Shown here piece after piece: positions 17,438 to 25,487 of a stretch of 64,000 bases of DNA. The translations under genes were made by a program, and so were the position numbers. The notes under the pieces are model-generated. The model was not told the origin of the DNA and did not search any database. It saw only the letters and a program-made list of their open reading frames with translations. How positions within the stretch are numbered: the first letter of the stretch is position 1; every line of letters begins with the position of its first letter. The stretch spans positions 62,001 through 126,000 of the forward strand of contig NZ_JAJNCU010000008.1 in NCBI RefSeq assembly GCF_021026095.1. The letters run 5' to 3'. This DNA is from Salinicoccus halitifaciens (GTDB lineage Bacteria; Bacillota; Bacilli; Staphylococcales; Salinicoccaceae).

Positions 17438-17971
17438 ATGCGTAGAAAGCATTCGATCGATTTTAAACTGAGTGTCATCCAGGAATACTTGAATGGTGAT
17501 TTAGGGTATCATTCCTTATCGGCCAAGCATAAGATCGATACTAAATTGCTCAGAACATGGGTGAACCAATTCAACCAAAACGGCGTCCAGGGATTGACTG
17601 CCGGTATGACAAAATCCACTTATTCCAATGAATTTAAACTCAATGTCCTACAGTACCGTTTAGAACATCAGCTCTCTTACAGGGAGACGGCGAATGCCTT
17701 TGACATCCCGAATCCGTCCATCATTGCCCAGTGGCAGGGTAAATACAATCAATATGGTATTCTGGAGTCAGACACTAAACCGGAAGGCAGGCGGGCCCAG
17801 ATGAATCAGAAGAAACCATCCAAAAAGAAACAAGAACAGCCGGCGCCATTGAATGAAACGGAACGGGAAGAACTGGAACGTTTAAGAGTGGAAAACCGTC
17901 AGCTGGAGGTCGCCATCGCGCTCGAAAAAAAGTTACAATCCTTAGCTCGAGACAAAAGAACAAAGAAATAG
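17438..17971 (+). CDS. IS150-type transposase OrfA (helix-turn-helix subunit)
   Basis: DNA-binding part of the transposase, 177 residues from the ATG at 17438. Two helix-turn-helix modules are visible: one at FKLSVIQEYLNGDLGYHSLS and a second at FKLNVLQYRLEHQLSYRET. A Lys/Glu-rich leucine-zipper-like coiled coil (ETEREELERLRVENRQLEV) comes before the frameshift. An upstream in-frame TTG at 17402 lies inside the IS end and is unlikely. Ends with stop after the slippery run; OrfA alone normally represses transposition in this family. Confidence 0.88.
   Translation: MRRKHSIDFKLSVIQEYLNGDLGYHSLSAKHKIDTKLLRTWVNQFNQNGVQGLTAGMTKSTYSNEFKLNVLQYRLEHQLSYRETANAFDIPNPSIIAQWQGKYNQYGILESDTKPEGRRAQMNQKKPSKKKQEQPAPLNETEREELERLRVENRQLEVAIALEKKLQSLARDKRTKK
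17926..17932 (+). promoter_or_regulatory. Programmed -1 frameshift site (A AAA AAG)
   Basis: In the OrfA frame the codons read GAA AAA AAG. Slipping back one base continues as GTT ACA ATC without any stop into OrfB, giving an OrfAB fusion, the active transposase in the IS3 family. Confidence 0.8.
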
Positions 17972-18009
17972 TCAGAGCGATCATAGAGTTAAGGAGCACC
18001 GGCCGCTAT

Positions 18010-18849
18010 ATGCTGAAAGAGCTGCTTGCAGCCGCAGGTATCGCCAAGAGTGTATTTAAGTACTGGAATGACCGATTACCCGAAGAGGATCATAAAGATC
18101 GTGAGGTCATTCAATCCATCCAGGAGATTGTGGCGGAAAGTCAGGGCAGATACGGCTATCGCCGGGTGCGCCTGGCGTTGAAAGAGAAAGGGTTCGTTGT
18201 GAATCATAAGAAAGTGCTGCGCCTGATGCGACAATACAAACTGCTTTGCGTCAAATTCAAACACAGAAACCGGCAGTACAAATCCTATAAGGGTAAAGTT
18301 GGTAAAATTGCCCGGAACACACTGCGCCGCCGGTTCAAAGCCGATCGGCCGTATCAAAAAGTATTGACCGATGTCACGCAATTCAATATTTCAGCTTCCG
18401 GGGAAAAACTTTACCTGTCACCGTTCATGGATGTGTTCAACGGGGAAATTTTGTCGTATAAGATCGGCCGTGCCCCGACCCTCGATATCGCCGTCACCCC
18501 TTTAGAGGAGTTAATCCGCCAGAGACCGACATTGGACTATCGGATGACGGTCCACTCGGATCAGGGCTGGAATTATCAGCATAAAAAATGGGTCAGGCAC
18601 CTCAAAAAGAACAAGACGTTTCAAAGTATGTCCAGAAAAGGCAACTGTTTGGATAATTCTCCGATGGAGAACTTCTTTGGCCTGCTTAAACAGGAAATGT
18701 TCTATGGCCAGCAGTTTAAGACCTATGCAGAGCTGGAATCAGCGATTCATCAGTATATCGATTTTTATAATCATGATAGAATTAAAACAAAATTAAAAGG
18801 CATGTCTCCTGTCAATTACAGGAGACATGCCTCGAATCACATCATTTAA
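18010..18849 (+). CDS. IS150-type transposase OrfB (DDE integrase domain)
   Basis: Catalytic part of the transposase. The DDE residues are in TDVTQFN, HSDQGWNYQ and NSPMENFFGLLK, with the family's spacing. The upstream HTH_21 segment (IQEIVAESQGRYGYRRVRLAL) is complete. The ATG at 18010 is only a nominal start: the frame is open back to the slippery site at 17926, so the working product is the OrfAB fusion of roughly 470 residues. Confidence 0.9.
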   Translation: MLKELLAAAGIAKSVFKYWNDRLPEEDHKDREVIQSIQEIVAESQGRYGYRRVRLALKEKGFVVNHKKVLRLMRQYKLLCVKFKHRNRQYKSYKGKVGKIARNTLRRRFKADRPYQKVLTDVTQFNISASGEKLYLSPFMDVFNGEILSYKIGRAPTLDIAVTPLEELIRQRPTLDYRMTVHSDQGWNYQHKKWVRHLKKNKTFQSMSRKGNCLDNSPMENFFGLLKQEMFYGQQFKTYAELESAIHQYIDFYNHDRIKTKLKGMSPVNYRRHASNHII

Positions 18850-18905
18850 ACAAAAAGTTCAACTTTTTGGGTTCACCTCACAAGGAACGGGGGTCTGCAT
18901 CAAAC

Positions 18906-19109
18906 TCAGGACTCTGATATGATTTTGTAGCGTTTATGGTTAACGACTGTTTTTTCAAACATTTCGTGTTCGTCAAAATCATCATTGATGGTGATGTCGA
19001 CTATTACCGAGTTTTCATTCACCTTCTCGACTTTGCCTTTCATATCGTTGAACTCTACGATGTCGCCGACGTTTGCCGGAATGATTTCCACTTCTTTCTC
19101 ATCTGCCAT
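18906..19109 (-). CDS. DUF2187 (YkvS-like) small protein
   Basis: 67-residue protein with a compact beta-barrel-like sequence: ANVGDIVEFNDMKGKVEKV followed by NSVIVDITIN and KTVVNHKRYK. These blocks match the DUF2187 family of Bacilli, which resembles a KOW/SH3-type fold of unknown role. The stop lies 31 bp beyond the IS right end. Confidence 0.8.
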   Translation of the reverse strand: MADEKEVEIIPANVGDIVEFNDMKGKVEKVNENSVIVDITINDDFDEHEMFEKTVVNHKRYKIISES

Positions 19110-19185
19110 TGAATAAACCTCCTACAATCATTGAGATATATTATACAAGAAAATCATATAAATGTAACCATTTAAACCTGAAAAC

Positions 19186-19695
19186 TTACATGCCGCCGAC
19201 AAAATCCCGCACTTTCGCCCGCACCTTCACGCGAACCGCCTTCACCGTCGACACACTGACCCCGAGTATCCTTGCAATCTCCGCAGTCGAGTAGCCGTCC
19301 GTCATCAATTCCAGCCACTTCATCTCACGCTCACTCAACAGCGCAACGAGCTCCGCATTCAACAGATCCACATACGATTCCCGCACCGCACACACACCGT
19401 CATCCTCCAGCCACTCGGTGACCTCCAGCCCCTTCGACACCCGCACGCACTTCCGTATCTCATCGATCAGCCGCTGGTAGATCCGGGTGTAGACGAACTG
19501 GGACTCCGTCGCCCCGCGCGCCCGCGCCGGATCATAGCTCGCAAGCGCCTGGAACACCGCAATGCGCCCGATCTGCAGGAAATCGTCCTTATCATAGAGG
19601 GTGTTCAGTTTATTCATGACGGCATGCACCATCGGCTCATACTGCCGTATCTTCGCCTCGACCAAAGCTTCCGCACTCAAATCTGGTTTTTCCAT
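19186..19695 (-). CDS. sigS: Sigma factor of the SigS / ECF-like type
   Basis: 169-residue alternative sigma factor. Region 2 reads YDKDDFLQIGRIAVFQALASYDP, and region 4 is an HTH (GYSTAEIARILGVSVSTVKAVR) preceded by LLSEREMKWLELM. The size and the sequence LSEREMKWLELMTDGY resemble staphylococcal SigS, a stress-responsive ECF-like sigma; SigH (competence) is the alternative. The ATG at 19695 is preferred over a TTG at 19707. It is divergent from a ComK homologue, so the two regulators share a roughly 230-bp control region. No anti-sigma gene is adjacent. Confidence 0.72.
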   Translation of the reverse strand: MEKPDLSAEALVEAKIRQYEPMVHAVMNKLNTLYDKDDFLQIGRIAVFQALASYDPARARGATESQFVYTRIYQRLIDEIRKCVRVSKGLEVTEWLEDDGVCAVRESYVDLLNAELVALLSEREMKWLELMTDGYSTAEIARILGVSVSTVKAVRVKVRAKVRDFVGGM

Positions 19696-19923
19696 ACACT
19701 GTCCCAATCGATTTACCGATAAATCATGTTTTTCCGGATGCCCTCAATCTACACCATCCAGCTGTAAATAAAAAACACCACAACACGCAAAAAACACCAC
19801 TAACCTGCATTTAAAGTTAACATCAAGTTATCAATGTTAAAAATATGTAATATAACCTTAAGTTGTTGTATAATAAAAGCATCAAACACGTTTGACAAAA
19901 TACACATCAAAGGGGTACGGCAT

Positions 19924-20430
19924 TTGAAAACATTCGCTTATCTGCTGCACGACATCAAGTATCTGGAACCGCTCTACCACCGGGAGCACCTCTCCCAGGC
20001 AGTCTATCCCGACCGGCACGAACCTTCCACACTCACGACGGACGCCTGGCTCGACCGGCTGCTGATCCACCAGTACGGCACGAACTTAAAAGCCAGGCGC
20101 GACCATCTGAAATACGTCCACGGGATCCATCGGCTCGGCCCGATCATCATCGATGAACATACAAACTTCGTGATGTTCCCGCTCACATCGAGCGTCCACA
20201 AGAACGCTCTCTGGCTGAACGCGCACAGCCTCCTGTGCTTCAGCGCACCGAAGACGGAAAGCGGCCGCGCAACCCGCATCCATTTCAGCGACGGCACATT
20301 CAAAGATATCGACGTCGACACAAAATTTTGCGAAAAGCAGTACGAAAAGACGCTGACGGTGCTCGATAAAGTCCAGAAGATCAGGCGGCATCCGGAACTT
20401 TATTTCACAGCGCAGGGAAAGTTCAAATGA
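19924..20430 (+). CDS. comK: ComK-family competence transcription factor
   Basis: 168 residues matching the ComK fold: YGTNLKARRDHLKYVHGIHR (the ComK GxSxxGR-like block, here degenerate), then IIIDEHTNFVMFPLTSSVHKN with ALWLNAHSL, and RIHFSDGTFKDIDVD with the closing QYEKTLTVLDKV. ComK activates late competence genes for DNA uptake in Bacilli. The open frame extends to 19834, but AAAGGGG at 19911 fits the TTG at 19924. Divergent from the SigS-like gene; Staphylococcus has two comK genes, and linkage of a comK paralogue with a sigma gene would be notable. Confidence 0.75.
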   Translation: MKTFAYLLHDIKYLEPLYHREHLSQAVYPDRHEPSTLTTDAWLDRLLIHQYGTNLKARRDHLKYVHGIHRLGPIIIDEHTNFVMFPLTSSVHKNALWLNAHSLLCFSAPKTESGRATRIHFSDGTFKDIDVDTKFCEKQYEKTLTVLDKVQKIRRHPELYFTAQGKFK

Positions 20431-20494
20431 TTTAAACAATTCGCTTTTAAAATTACGGAATCTCTAGCATAATTGGGGGAGGGAGGGGTGCAGC

Positions 20495-22060
20495 GTGAAC
20501 ATACTGGTTGCCGGCGGCACATATAAAAATCAAAAGACCAGGATTGACAAGCAGTTCTCGATGGTCGGCGGCCATGTCATCGCACGGCTCCTCGGCCGTT
20601 ATTCAGAACACGATATCCACCTCCACACGAATTTGAGCAGTGAAGAACAGACGCTCATGAAAAACCTGCGTGAATCATTGAGAAAAGATTTCATCAGCAC
20701 GGAGTACATCGAGAAAGTGCCGGCGCCGTTCGGCATACTGACCGATGACGGCATCGAGGCGTTCTCCAATGTGTTCGAAAGCGCGCGGCTGCACAGGCGG
20801 AACGACAAGTTCTTCCGGGACTTCGGCGCCTTCATTTTGACGACCGACATCAATGAAAGGGATTTCAGGTATCTCAGGAGTTACGCCCACAATAACAACA
20901 TCCCGCTCATCATCATCACCGCGGGGGAGTACAGGCTTGCGCCGAGCCATCCGGACGACGTCATCATCCCGCTTGAAGAGACGGACGGGCTCCCGCTGTA
21001 CCATATGCAACTGCACGAAATCCACAAGGCGCTCCTTGAAGTGAAGGTGGATCAACGGCCGCTCATCACAAACCGGCTGCAGAATAAAGACCCGGTGGAT
21101 GAGGGGACGTTCAAAAAGCCCGCAAAGCTCCTCACACAGCTCGTCATCTTCGCAACCGGCTTAGCACTCGCAATATTCCTCATCATGAGCCTGTTCGAAT
21201 GGTTCTCAGGCCCCGAATCACAGGAGGCGGACATCGACTGGCAGCAGACGGTGGACCATCCGGACTGCAGCACGGTCGAAGAATGCACCGCCCTCGGTGA
21301 TGCCTACCTGGAAGCACTCGGCGAATACATCGATATTTCACAGGAGCCTTACGTCTTCTTTGAAAACCGGCCGCGGCGGACGTACCATGACTATGCGGTG
21401 GACGATGGAAACCTTGAGCTGATCGAGGAAGTGCGGGAGCTGCCGGGGGAGGTGGAGGACTACCTCCGCTATTACGATGAATTCGAGGCGCTGTTCCCGG
21501 ATGCGTACACGGACCAGATCGACATCTTCAGGCTGTTCTCGGACGGGGAGGGGAACACGCTCGCCTATGTCGACATCAGCGAGGAAGAGACGATACTCGC
21601 AATGGACTTCAGGGACAATACTCACAAGGCAGCGCGCTACAGGACGCACATCCATGAGTTTGCACACATCTACTCCCTCCCGGCGGAGGACTTCACGGAC
21701 GGATGCGCCGGGACCACCGAGCTCGACTGCCTGAAGGAGGACACCCTGATGCATGACTACATCAACAGGTTCTGGGACGGCTATGGCGGGGAGTGGCTTG
21801 AAAACCGCTATAAGTCGCAGGCGGAACGGGATGCGTTCTTTGCGAACAACATCACGGACTTCCATGTGCCGTACCAGGCCGTGAACCCGAAAGAGGACTA
21901 TGCCGTGGCATTCACGATGTTCGTGACCCGCGAAATTCCGGAGGAAACCGGCCTCCTCAGGGACACGAAAGTGAGGGCGATGTATGAAGATCCGGAACAC
22001 GTCGCCCTGCGGACGGAGATTCTCGATAACCTGCTCACACTCGAGCGGGCCGGGGGTTGA
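20495..22060 (+). CDS. Membrane-anchored putative zinc metalloprotease with cytoplasmic N-domain
   Basis: Unusual 521-residue architecture. Residues 1-190 form a soluble domain that begins like a Rossmann unit (MNILVAGGTY) and contains alternating strands and helices (DFGAFILTTDIN, NIPLIIITAGEY). One membrane helix lies at about 212-234. The outer domain has HIHEFAH near residue 386, a perfect HExxH, and a downstream Glu in NPKEDYAVAF (about 466) that could be the third zinc ligand of a gluzincin. Two Cys pairs (DCSTVEEC, GCAGTTELDC) suggest an oxidised extracellular environment. Start GTG 20495 has an excellent ribosome site (GGGAGGGAGGGG). No named family recognised. Confidence 0.6.
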   Translation: MNILVAGGTYKNQKTRIDKQFSMVGGHVIARLLGRYSEHDIHLHTNLSSEEQTLMKNLRESLRKDFISTEYIEKVPAPFGILTDDGIEAFSNVFESARLHRRNDKFFRDFGAFILTTDINERDFRYLRSYAHNNNIPLIIITAGEYRLAPSHPDDVIIPLEETDGLPLYHMQLHEIHKALLEVKVDQRPLITNRLQNKDPVDEGTFKKPAKLLTQLVIFATGLALAIFLIMSLFEWFSGPESQEADIDWQQTVDHPDCSTVEECTALGDAYLEALGEYIDISQEPYVFFENRPRRTYHDYAVDDGNLELIEEVRELPGEVEDYLRYYDEFEALFPDAYTDQIDIFRLFSDGEGNTLAYVDISEEETILAMDFRDNTHKAARYRTHIHEFAHIYSLPAEDFTDGCAGTTELDCLKEDTLMHDYINRFWDGYGGEWLENRYKSQAERDAFFANNITDFHVPYQAVNPKEDYAVAFTMFVTREIPEETGLLRDTKVRAMYEDPEHVALRTEILDNLLTLERAGG

Positions 22061-22162
22061 TCCGGCGGAGAACAGGCCCAAAGCCCCGAAATCATAGCGA
22101 AATGCCAGGGATTTTATTTCCTAAAATGTTGTGAATTATTTATAATAAATTGAAGATAAACA

Positions 22163-22190
22163 TTGTGCACTAAGCATTTCAGTGTATAAT
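22163..22190 (+). promoter_or_regulatory. Promoter of the MarR gene
   Basis: TTGTGC (22163-22168) and TATAAT (22185-22190) are 16 bp apart, and CACT ... AGTG sits between them as a possible autoregulatory site. Confidence 0.55.
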
Positions 22191-22226
22191 GAAATTATCC
22201 TAATATATAGAAACAGGGTGGTATAA

Positions 22227-22643
22227 ATGAGCGATGTCAATACAAGGCATGTCTGCAGACATATATACTTGCTGAACGCCAAAATCGACCATCTGACGTC
22301 TTTCGAGACAAGTGAAGGACGCATGTCGAGGGAACAGGTGTATATGCTTGAAACCATTGCAGAAGAGCCCAATATCACACAAAAACAACTGATAGCGAGG
22401 ATGAAGAAGGAGCAGACGGCCATCTCCCGGGCAATCCAAAGGATGGCCGACAGTAACCTGATAAGTAAAACCCAGAGCCGTGAAGACCTCCGTGCCTTCT
22501 ATCTGAAGATCAGCGAGAAAGGCCTCCGGTTGATCGATGAACTTCATGATGAAATATGCGAGATCACGGATGAACTGCTGAAAGACTTATCCATGGATGA
22601 AGTGAAGCATCTGACCCACATTCTCGAAAAACTCCATCGTTGA
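22227..22643 (+). CDS. MarR-family transcriptional regulator
   Basis: 138-residue winged-helix repressor. The HTH reads NITQKQLIARMKKEQTAISR with recognition helix TAISRAIQRM, and the wing is KTQSREDLRAFYLKISEKG, both standard for MarR. It ends with a dimerisation helix (MDEVKHLTHILEKL). No linked transporter or enzyme shows its target. It is monocistronic, with its own promoter and terminator. Confidence 0.88.
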   Translation: MSDVNTRHVCRHIYLLNAKIDHLTSFETSEGRMSREQVYMLETIAEEPNITQKQLIARMKKEQTAISRAIQRMADSNLISKTQSREDLRAFYLKISEKGLRLIDELHDEICEITDELLKDLSMDEVKHLTHILEKLHR

Positions 22644-22651
22644 TTGTGCAT

Positions 22652-22675
22652 AGACCCGCATGGGTCTTTTTTTGT
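22652..22675 (+). terminator. Terminator of the MarR gene
   Basis: AGACCC GCAT GGGTCT is followed by seven T residues. Confidence 0.88.
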
Positions 22676-22714
22676 TCAAATAAAAACCGGAAACCCATGG
22701 GTCCCCGGAGGTCT

Positions 22715-23143
22715 TTATAATTCTCTTATCATATATTTATGCGGGATTCCGGCATCATCAAACTCATCCGATGCCACCGAATAGCCGAGCTTCTCATAGA
22801 AGGGGATCGCGTGGACCTGGGCGCCGAGCTTGGCGCTCTTGTACCCGGCACTTTTAGCGTGGCGGTGCACGCCTTCCATCAGGTCATAGCCGTAGCCTTT
22901 GCCGCGGTGCGGCTTCAAAACGGCCATCCGCTCGATTTTGATCATGCCGTCTTCAAGCGGGCGGTATCTGACCGTGCCGACCGGCTCCCCGGAATCATCG
23001 AAAAGCACGAAATGCGTGCATATGTCCTCATGCTCATCGACTTCGATGTCGGCGGGGACATCCTGCTCCTCGACGAACACTTTCATGCGTATGTCGAGGC
23101 AGTAGTCGTACAGGTCTTTTGTGTCTGCTGTCTTTATTTCCAT
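22715..23143 (-). CDS. GNAT N-acetyltransferase (ElaA-like)
   Basis: 142 residues. The acetyl-CoA loop is HRGKGYGYDLMEGV, preceded by the strand KIERMAVLK and followed by AQVHAIPFYEKLGYSV, the canonical GNAT order. The N-terminal RMKVFVEEQDVP block is typical of ElaA-type members. Substrate unknown. A second, distinct ElaA-like protein lies at 36777-37208. The DUF2538 gene lies immediately upstream on the same strand and probably shares the transcript. Confidence 0.85.
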   Translation of the reverse strand: MEIKTADTKDLYDYCLDIRMKVFVEEQDVPADIEVDEHEDICTHFVLFDDSGEPVGTVRYRPLEDGMIKIERMAVLKPHRGKGYGYDLMEGVHRHAKSAGYKSAKLGAQVHAIPFYEKLGYSVASDEFDDAGIPHKYMIREL

Positions 23144-23151
23144 AACATCAC

Positions 23152-23619
23152 CTACATTTGATTTTTGCGCCGGATGGCCGTAAACTGCCAGAATATCTTC
23201 AAGTGCTCGATGCTCCAGTATTCCAGGCCGAGTGAGAGTGCCGGCTGTGTGTTGAAGCGGATGTTCGAGGCTTCCGCCGCAGCGAGTGCGATGTACTGGT
23301 AATGCGGCTTCAGGTTCTTGAACGCATCGCTCAGCCGACCGTCCTCGTTACGCACCCATTCGATCGGGTGGATCAGTTCGAATATATCCACCTGGTTGAA
23401 GATCTGCGGCAGGGCGATGATATAACATGCCGCGTCCACTTCGGGGTTCGTCAGCGCCTCGCTGAAGTAGCCCCGGATGGAGAGGTAATACTCTTTGTGC
23501 GTGTGGTTGTAGTAGTGGTACGAATCTTCGATCTTCGGCTTCAGGCCGTCTTTGATCTGCGCTTCCAGGAAGTCGAACATCTCATTGATGTTCGTCTCCT
23601 TGTCATAAGTCTTCCTCAT
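23152..23619 (-). CDS. DUF2538-family protein
   Basis: 155-residue cytoplasmic protein. The blocks NINEMFDFLEAQI, VDAACYIIALPQIFNQVDIFE and the C-terminal KIFWQFTAIRRK match DUF2538 proteins of staphylococci, whose function is not known. The ribosome site GAGGAGG is strong. It sits between the LCP ligase gene upstream and the GNAT gene downstream, all on the minus strand. Confidence 0.8.
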   Translation of the reverse strand: MRKTYDKETNINEMFDFLEAQIKDGLKPKIEDSYHYYNHTHKEYYLSIRGYFSEALTNPEVDAACYIIALPQIFNQVDIFELIHPIEWVRNEDGRLSDAFKNLKPHYQYIALAAAEASNIRFNTQPALSLGLEYWSIEHLKIFWQFTAIRRKNQM

Positions 23620-23639
23620 GGTACAACCTCCTCGAATGA

Positions 23640-25118
23640 TCAGTAGTAACCTTCTGCGGGTGCTGCGTTTTGATTATAGTAAGGGTCCGGCTCGATGTAG
23701 TTCTCATTATACCCCTGGTTGAACTCATCCACAGCAGGCTCGTTGAATCCTTCGTTCTCATTATACTCCGGATTGTTGTAATTTGGCTCTTCATACGCCG
23801 GTTCATTATATACCGGTTCCTCGTATGCAGGCTCCTCGTAAGGTTCGTTGTACTCCGGCTCGACCGGCACCTGCCGGGAATCTTCGCCGTTATCGCCGTT
23901 GCCATTACCGTTGTCGTTGTTGCCGTTATCGCCGTTGCTATTATCGCCGTTTCCGTTTTTCTCTTCCAGATCATCCTCGCCTTCGACGCCGAGGTCCTCA
24001 TGGTCGAATTCAGGGATGTCGAAGCCGTCACCGTATGGATTTTCATAATCATCCATATACGCCGGATGCGCCGTTTCAGGCGTGAACTCCTCAAGGAGGT
24101 AGTCATCCAGATACTGATAAGGCTCATAAATGCCGTGCAGCCTCAGGTTGATCAGATCGTTCGGCTCGGTCGGCTCAAGATCGAGGATCTCGCGCAATGT
24201 ATTGGAGATCGCAAGCAGGTGCTCCGGATCCGCCAGGTAGAAGTAGGCGCCGTTCGGTTCATACCAGAAATCGGTGCCGACGATCTGCGTATTGTCGAAC
24301 TCGATCGAGTTGAATGCATAATAAGTCGCAAGGTCACGGACGGTTTCCGATGTCATGTCATGGCGCACATTTTCTGCGACCACTTCGATCAGATCATCGA
24401 TCCGTGTGAGGGCCCCTGTGGATTTCGCCCTCTGCATGATTGCCTGGACCATCTCGAGCTGGCGGTTGCCGCGCCCGAGATCGGTGTCGACGTCACGGTT
24501 ACGGACGACCGCAAGCGCCTCTTCACCGTTCAGCACCTGTTCGCCTTCCTCGACTTCGATTGTGCCCCGATCGATGGAAGTCGGCGACTCCATATCGAAC
24601 GGCACATCGAATTCGACGCCGCCGAGCGCATCCACGACATCGACGACCGCCGGCATGCTGACGCGGACGTAGTAGTCGACCGGCACGTTCAACAGGCTCT
24701 CCACTGCGAGCATCGAGCTCTCCGGCCCGCCGTTCCGGTGCGCGTGCGTGATTTTATCATAGTAATTTTCATCCGGGAAGTACGTGAGCGTATCCCTCGG
24801 GATGCTGACGAGCTTCACATCGTCCTCATCCTTGTCGAATGTGGCGAGGATCACCGTGTCCGTACGGAAACCTTCCGTATCGAGGTTCTCCCGCTCGCTC
24901 CGCGTCTCGGATTCATCGACGCCGAGGATCAGCACCGTGAAGCTGTCGAGATTCGGGTCGACCTCCTCGATCCTGAGCTCCGAACGTTCACGGTCCGTCG
25001 CCTCGTAGGAATCCGACACCCCCCGCTCGAAAGTGTTGAAGACGCTGTAGATGTACAGCCCGACACCGATCAGGATGACGAGGAGCACAGAGAACAGAAT
25101 AATAAGGAATTTTTTCAT
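23640..25118 (-). CDS. LytR-CpsA-Psr (LCP) cell-wall polymer ligase with repeat tail
   Basis: 492 residues: one N-terminal membrane helix (FLIILFSVLLVILIGVGLYI), then an extracellular LCP domain with FTVLILGVDE, RTDTVILATFD, VSIPRDTLTYFP and AVVRNRDVDTDLGRGNRQ, the conserved Asp and Arg positions that bind polyprenyl phosphates. LCP enzymes attach teichoic acid or capsule to peptidoglycan. The last 130 residues are not part of the domain: an Asn/Gly/Asp run is followed by short repeats of YNEPAYEEP type and an Asn/Tyr-rich end. The gene is divergent from capABC, consistent with a role in anchoring capsule (inference). Confidence 0.9.
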   Translation of the reverse strand: MKKFLIILFSVLLVILIGVGLYIYSVFNTFERGVSDSYEATDRERSELRIEEVDPNLDSFTVLILGVDESETRSERENLDTEGFRTDTVILATFDKDEDDVKLVSIPRDTLTYFPDENYYDKITHAHRNGGPESSMLAVESLLNVPVDYYVRVSMPAVVDVVDALGGVEFDVPFDMESPTSIDRGTIEVEEGEQVLNGEEALAVVRNRDVDTDLGRGNRQLEMVQAIMQRAKSTGALTRIDDLIEVVAENVRHDMTSETVRDLATYYAFNSIEFDNTQIVGTDFWYEPNGAYFYLADPEHLLAISNTLREILDLEPTEPNDLINLRLHGIYEPYQYLDDYLLEEFTPETAHPAYMDDYENPYGDGFDIPEFDHEDLGVEGEDDLEEKNGNGDNSNGDNGNNDNGNGNGDNGEDSRQVPVEPEYNEPYEEPAYEEPVYNEPAYEEPNYNNPEYNENEGFNEPAVDEFNQGYNENYIEPDPYYNQNAAPAEGYY

Positions 25119-25487
25119 GATTAACCTTCTTTAAATGAATTTTATCGGGAATGACATAATGTGTATTATAAATTATAATACAGTATGAATGCTTATATTT
25201 AGTATACCAATCATTTATTTTATAATCTTTTGGATGTAAATACAATGTATAGATATAATTTCTACCAATAAAGTGAACATCTATCATGGAGCAGGGCTGA
25301 TGCGGCTCTGAAATATTGACGGAATAATATATCACGGAACCGAGATACAAGTAAAGTAGAAAGTTCTGAAAAATTGTAAAAGCATTGTTAATATTTAAAT
25401 ATACTATCCTCAAATACTTGATTTAATGATATAGTATAAACTTAAGCAATAATTAAAAAAGTATACATATAATTTTTGGAGGTCTTT
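25119..25487. other. A+T-rich divergent control region between the LCP gene and capA
   Basis: 369 bp with no coding sequence. It holds both start-proximal ribosome sites (GGAGG before capA) and several -10-like stretches such as CATATAAT at 25466, but I see no clear operator, structured RNA or terminator. Confidence 0.5.

Larger units (their letters stand above)
17389..18875 (+). mobile_element. IS3-family (IS150-type) insertion sequence, apparently complete
   Basis: The 1,487-bp element is bounded by imperfect inverted repeats. The left end begins TGCCCCCATAAAGTTGAAC; the right end read inwards on the minus strand begins TGAACCCAAAAAGTTGAAC; both have the TG...CA termini usual for the family. 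Two overlapping frames encode OrfA and OrfB linked by a -1 slippery sequence. No clear target-site duplication is visible (GGG before, CCT after). All three catalytic acidic residues are present, so the element may be active. Confidence 0.88.

Noticed and set aside
18871-18900. Target-site duplication of the IS
   Set aside because: The bases beside the two ends (GGG and CCT) do not match directly, so no duplication can be claimed.
23670-25124. 484-residue plus-strand frame opposite the LCP gene
   Set aside because: It is the antisense shadow of the LCP coding region, rich in unlikely Val/Ile/Arg runs, with no ribosome site.
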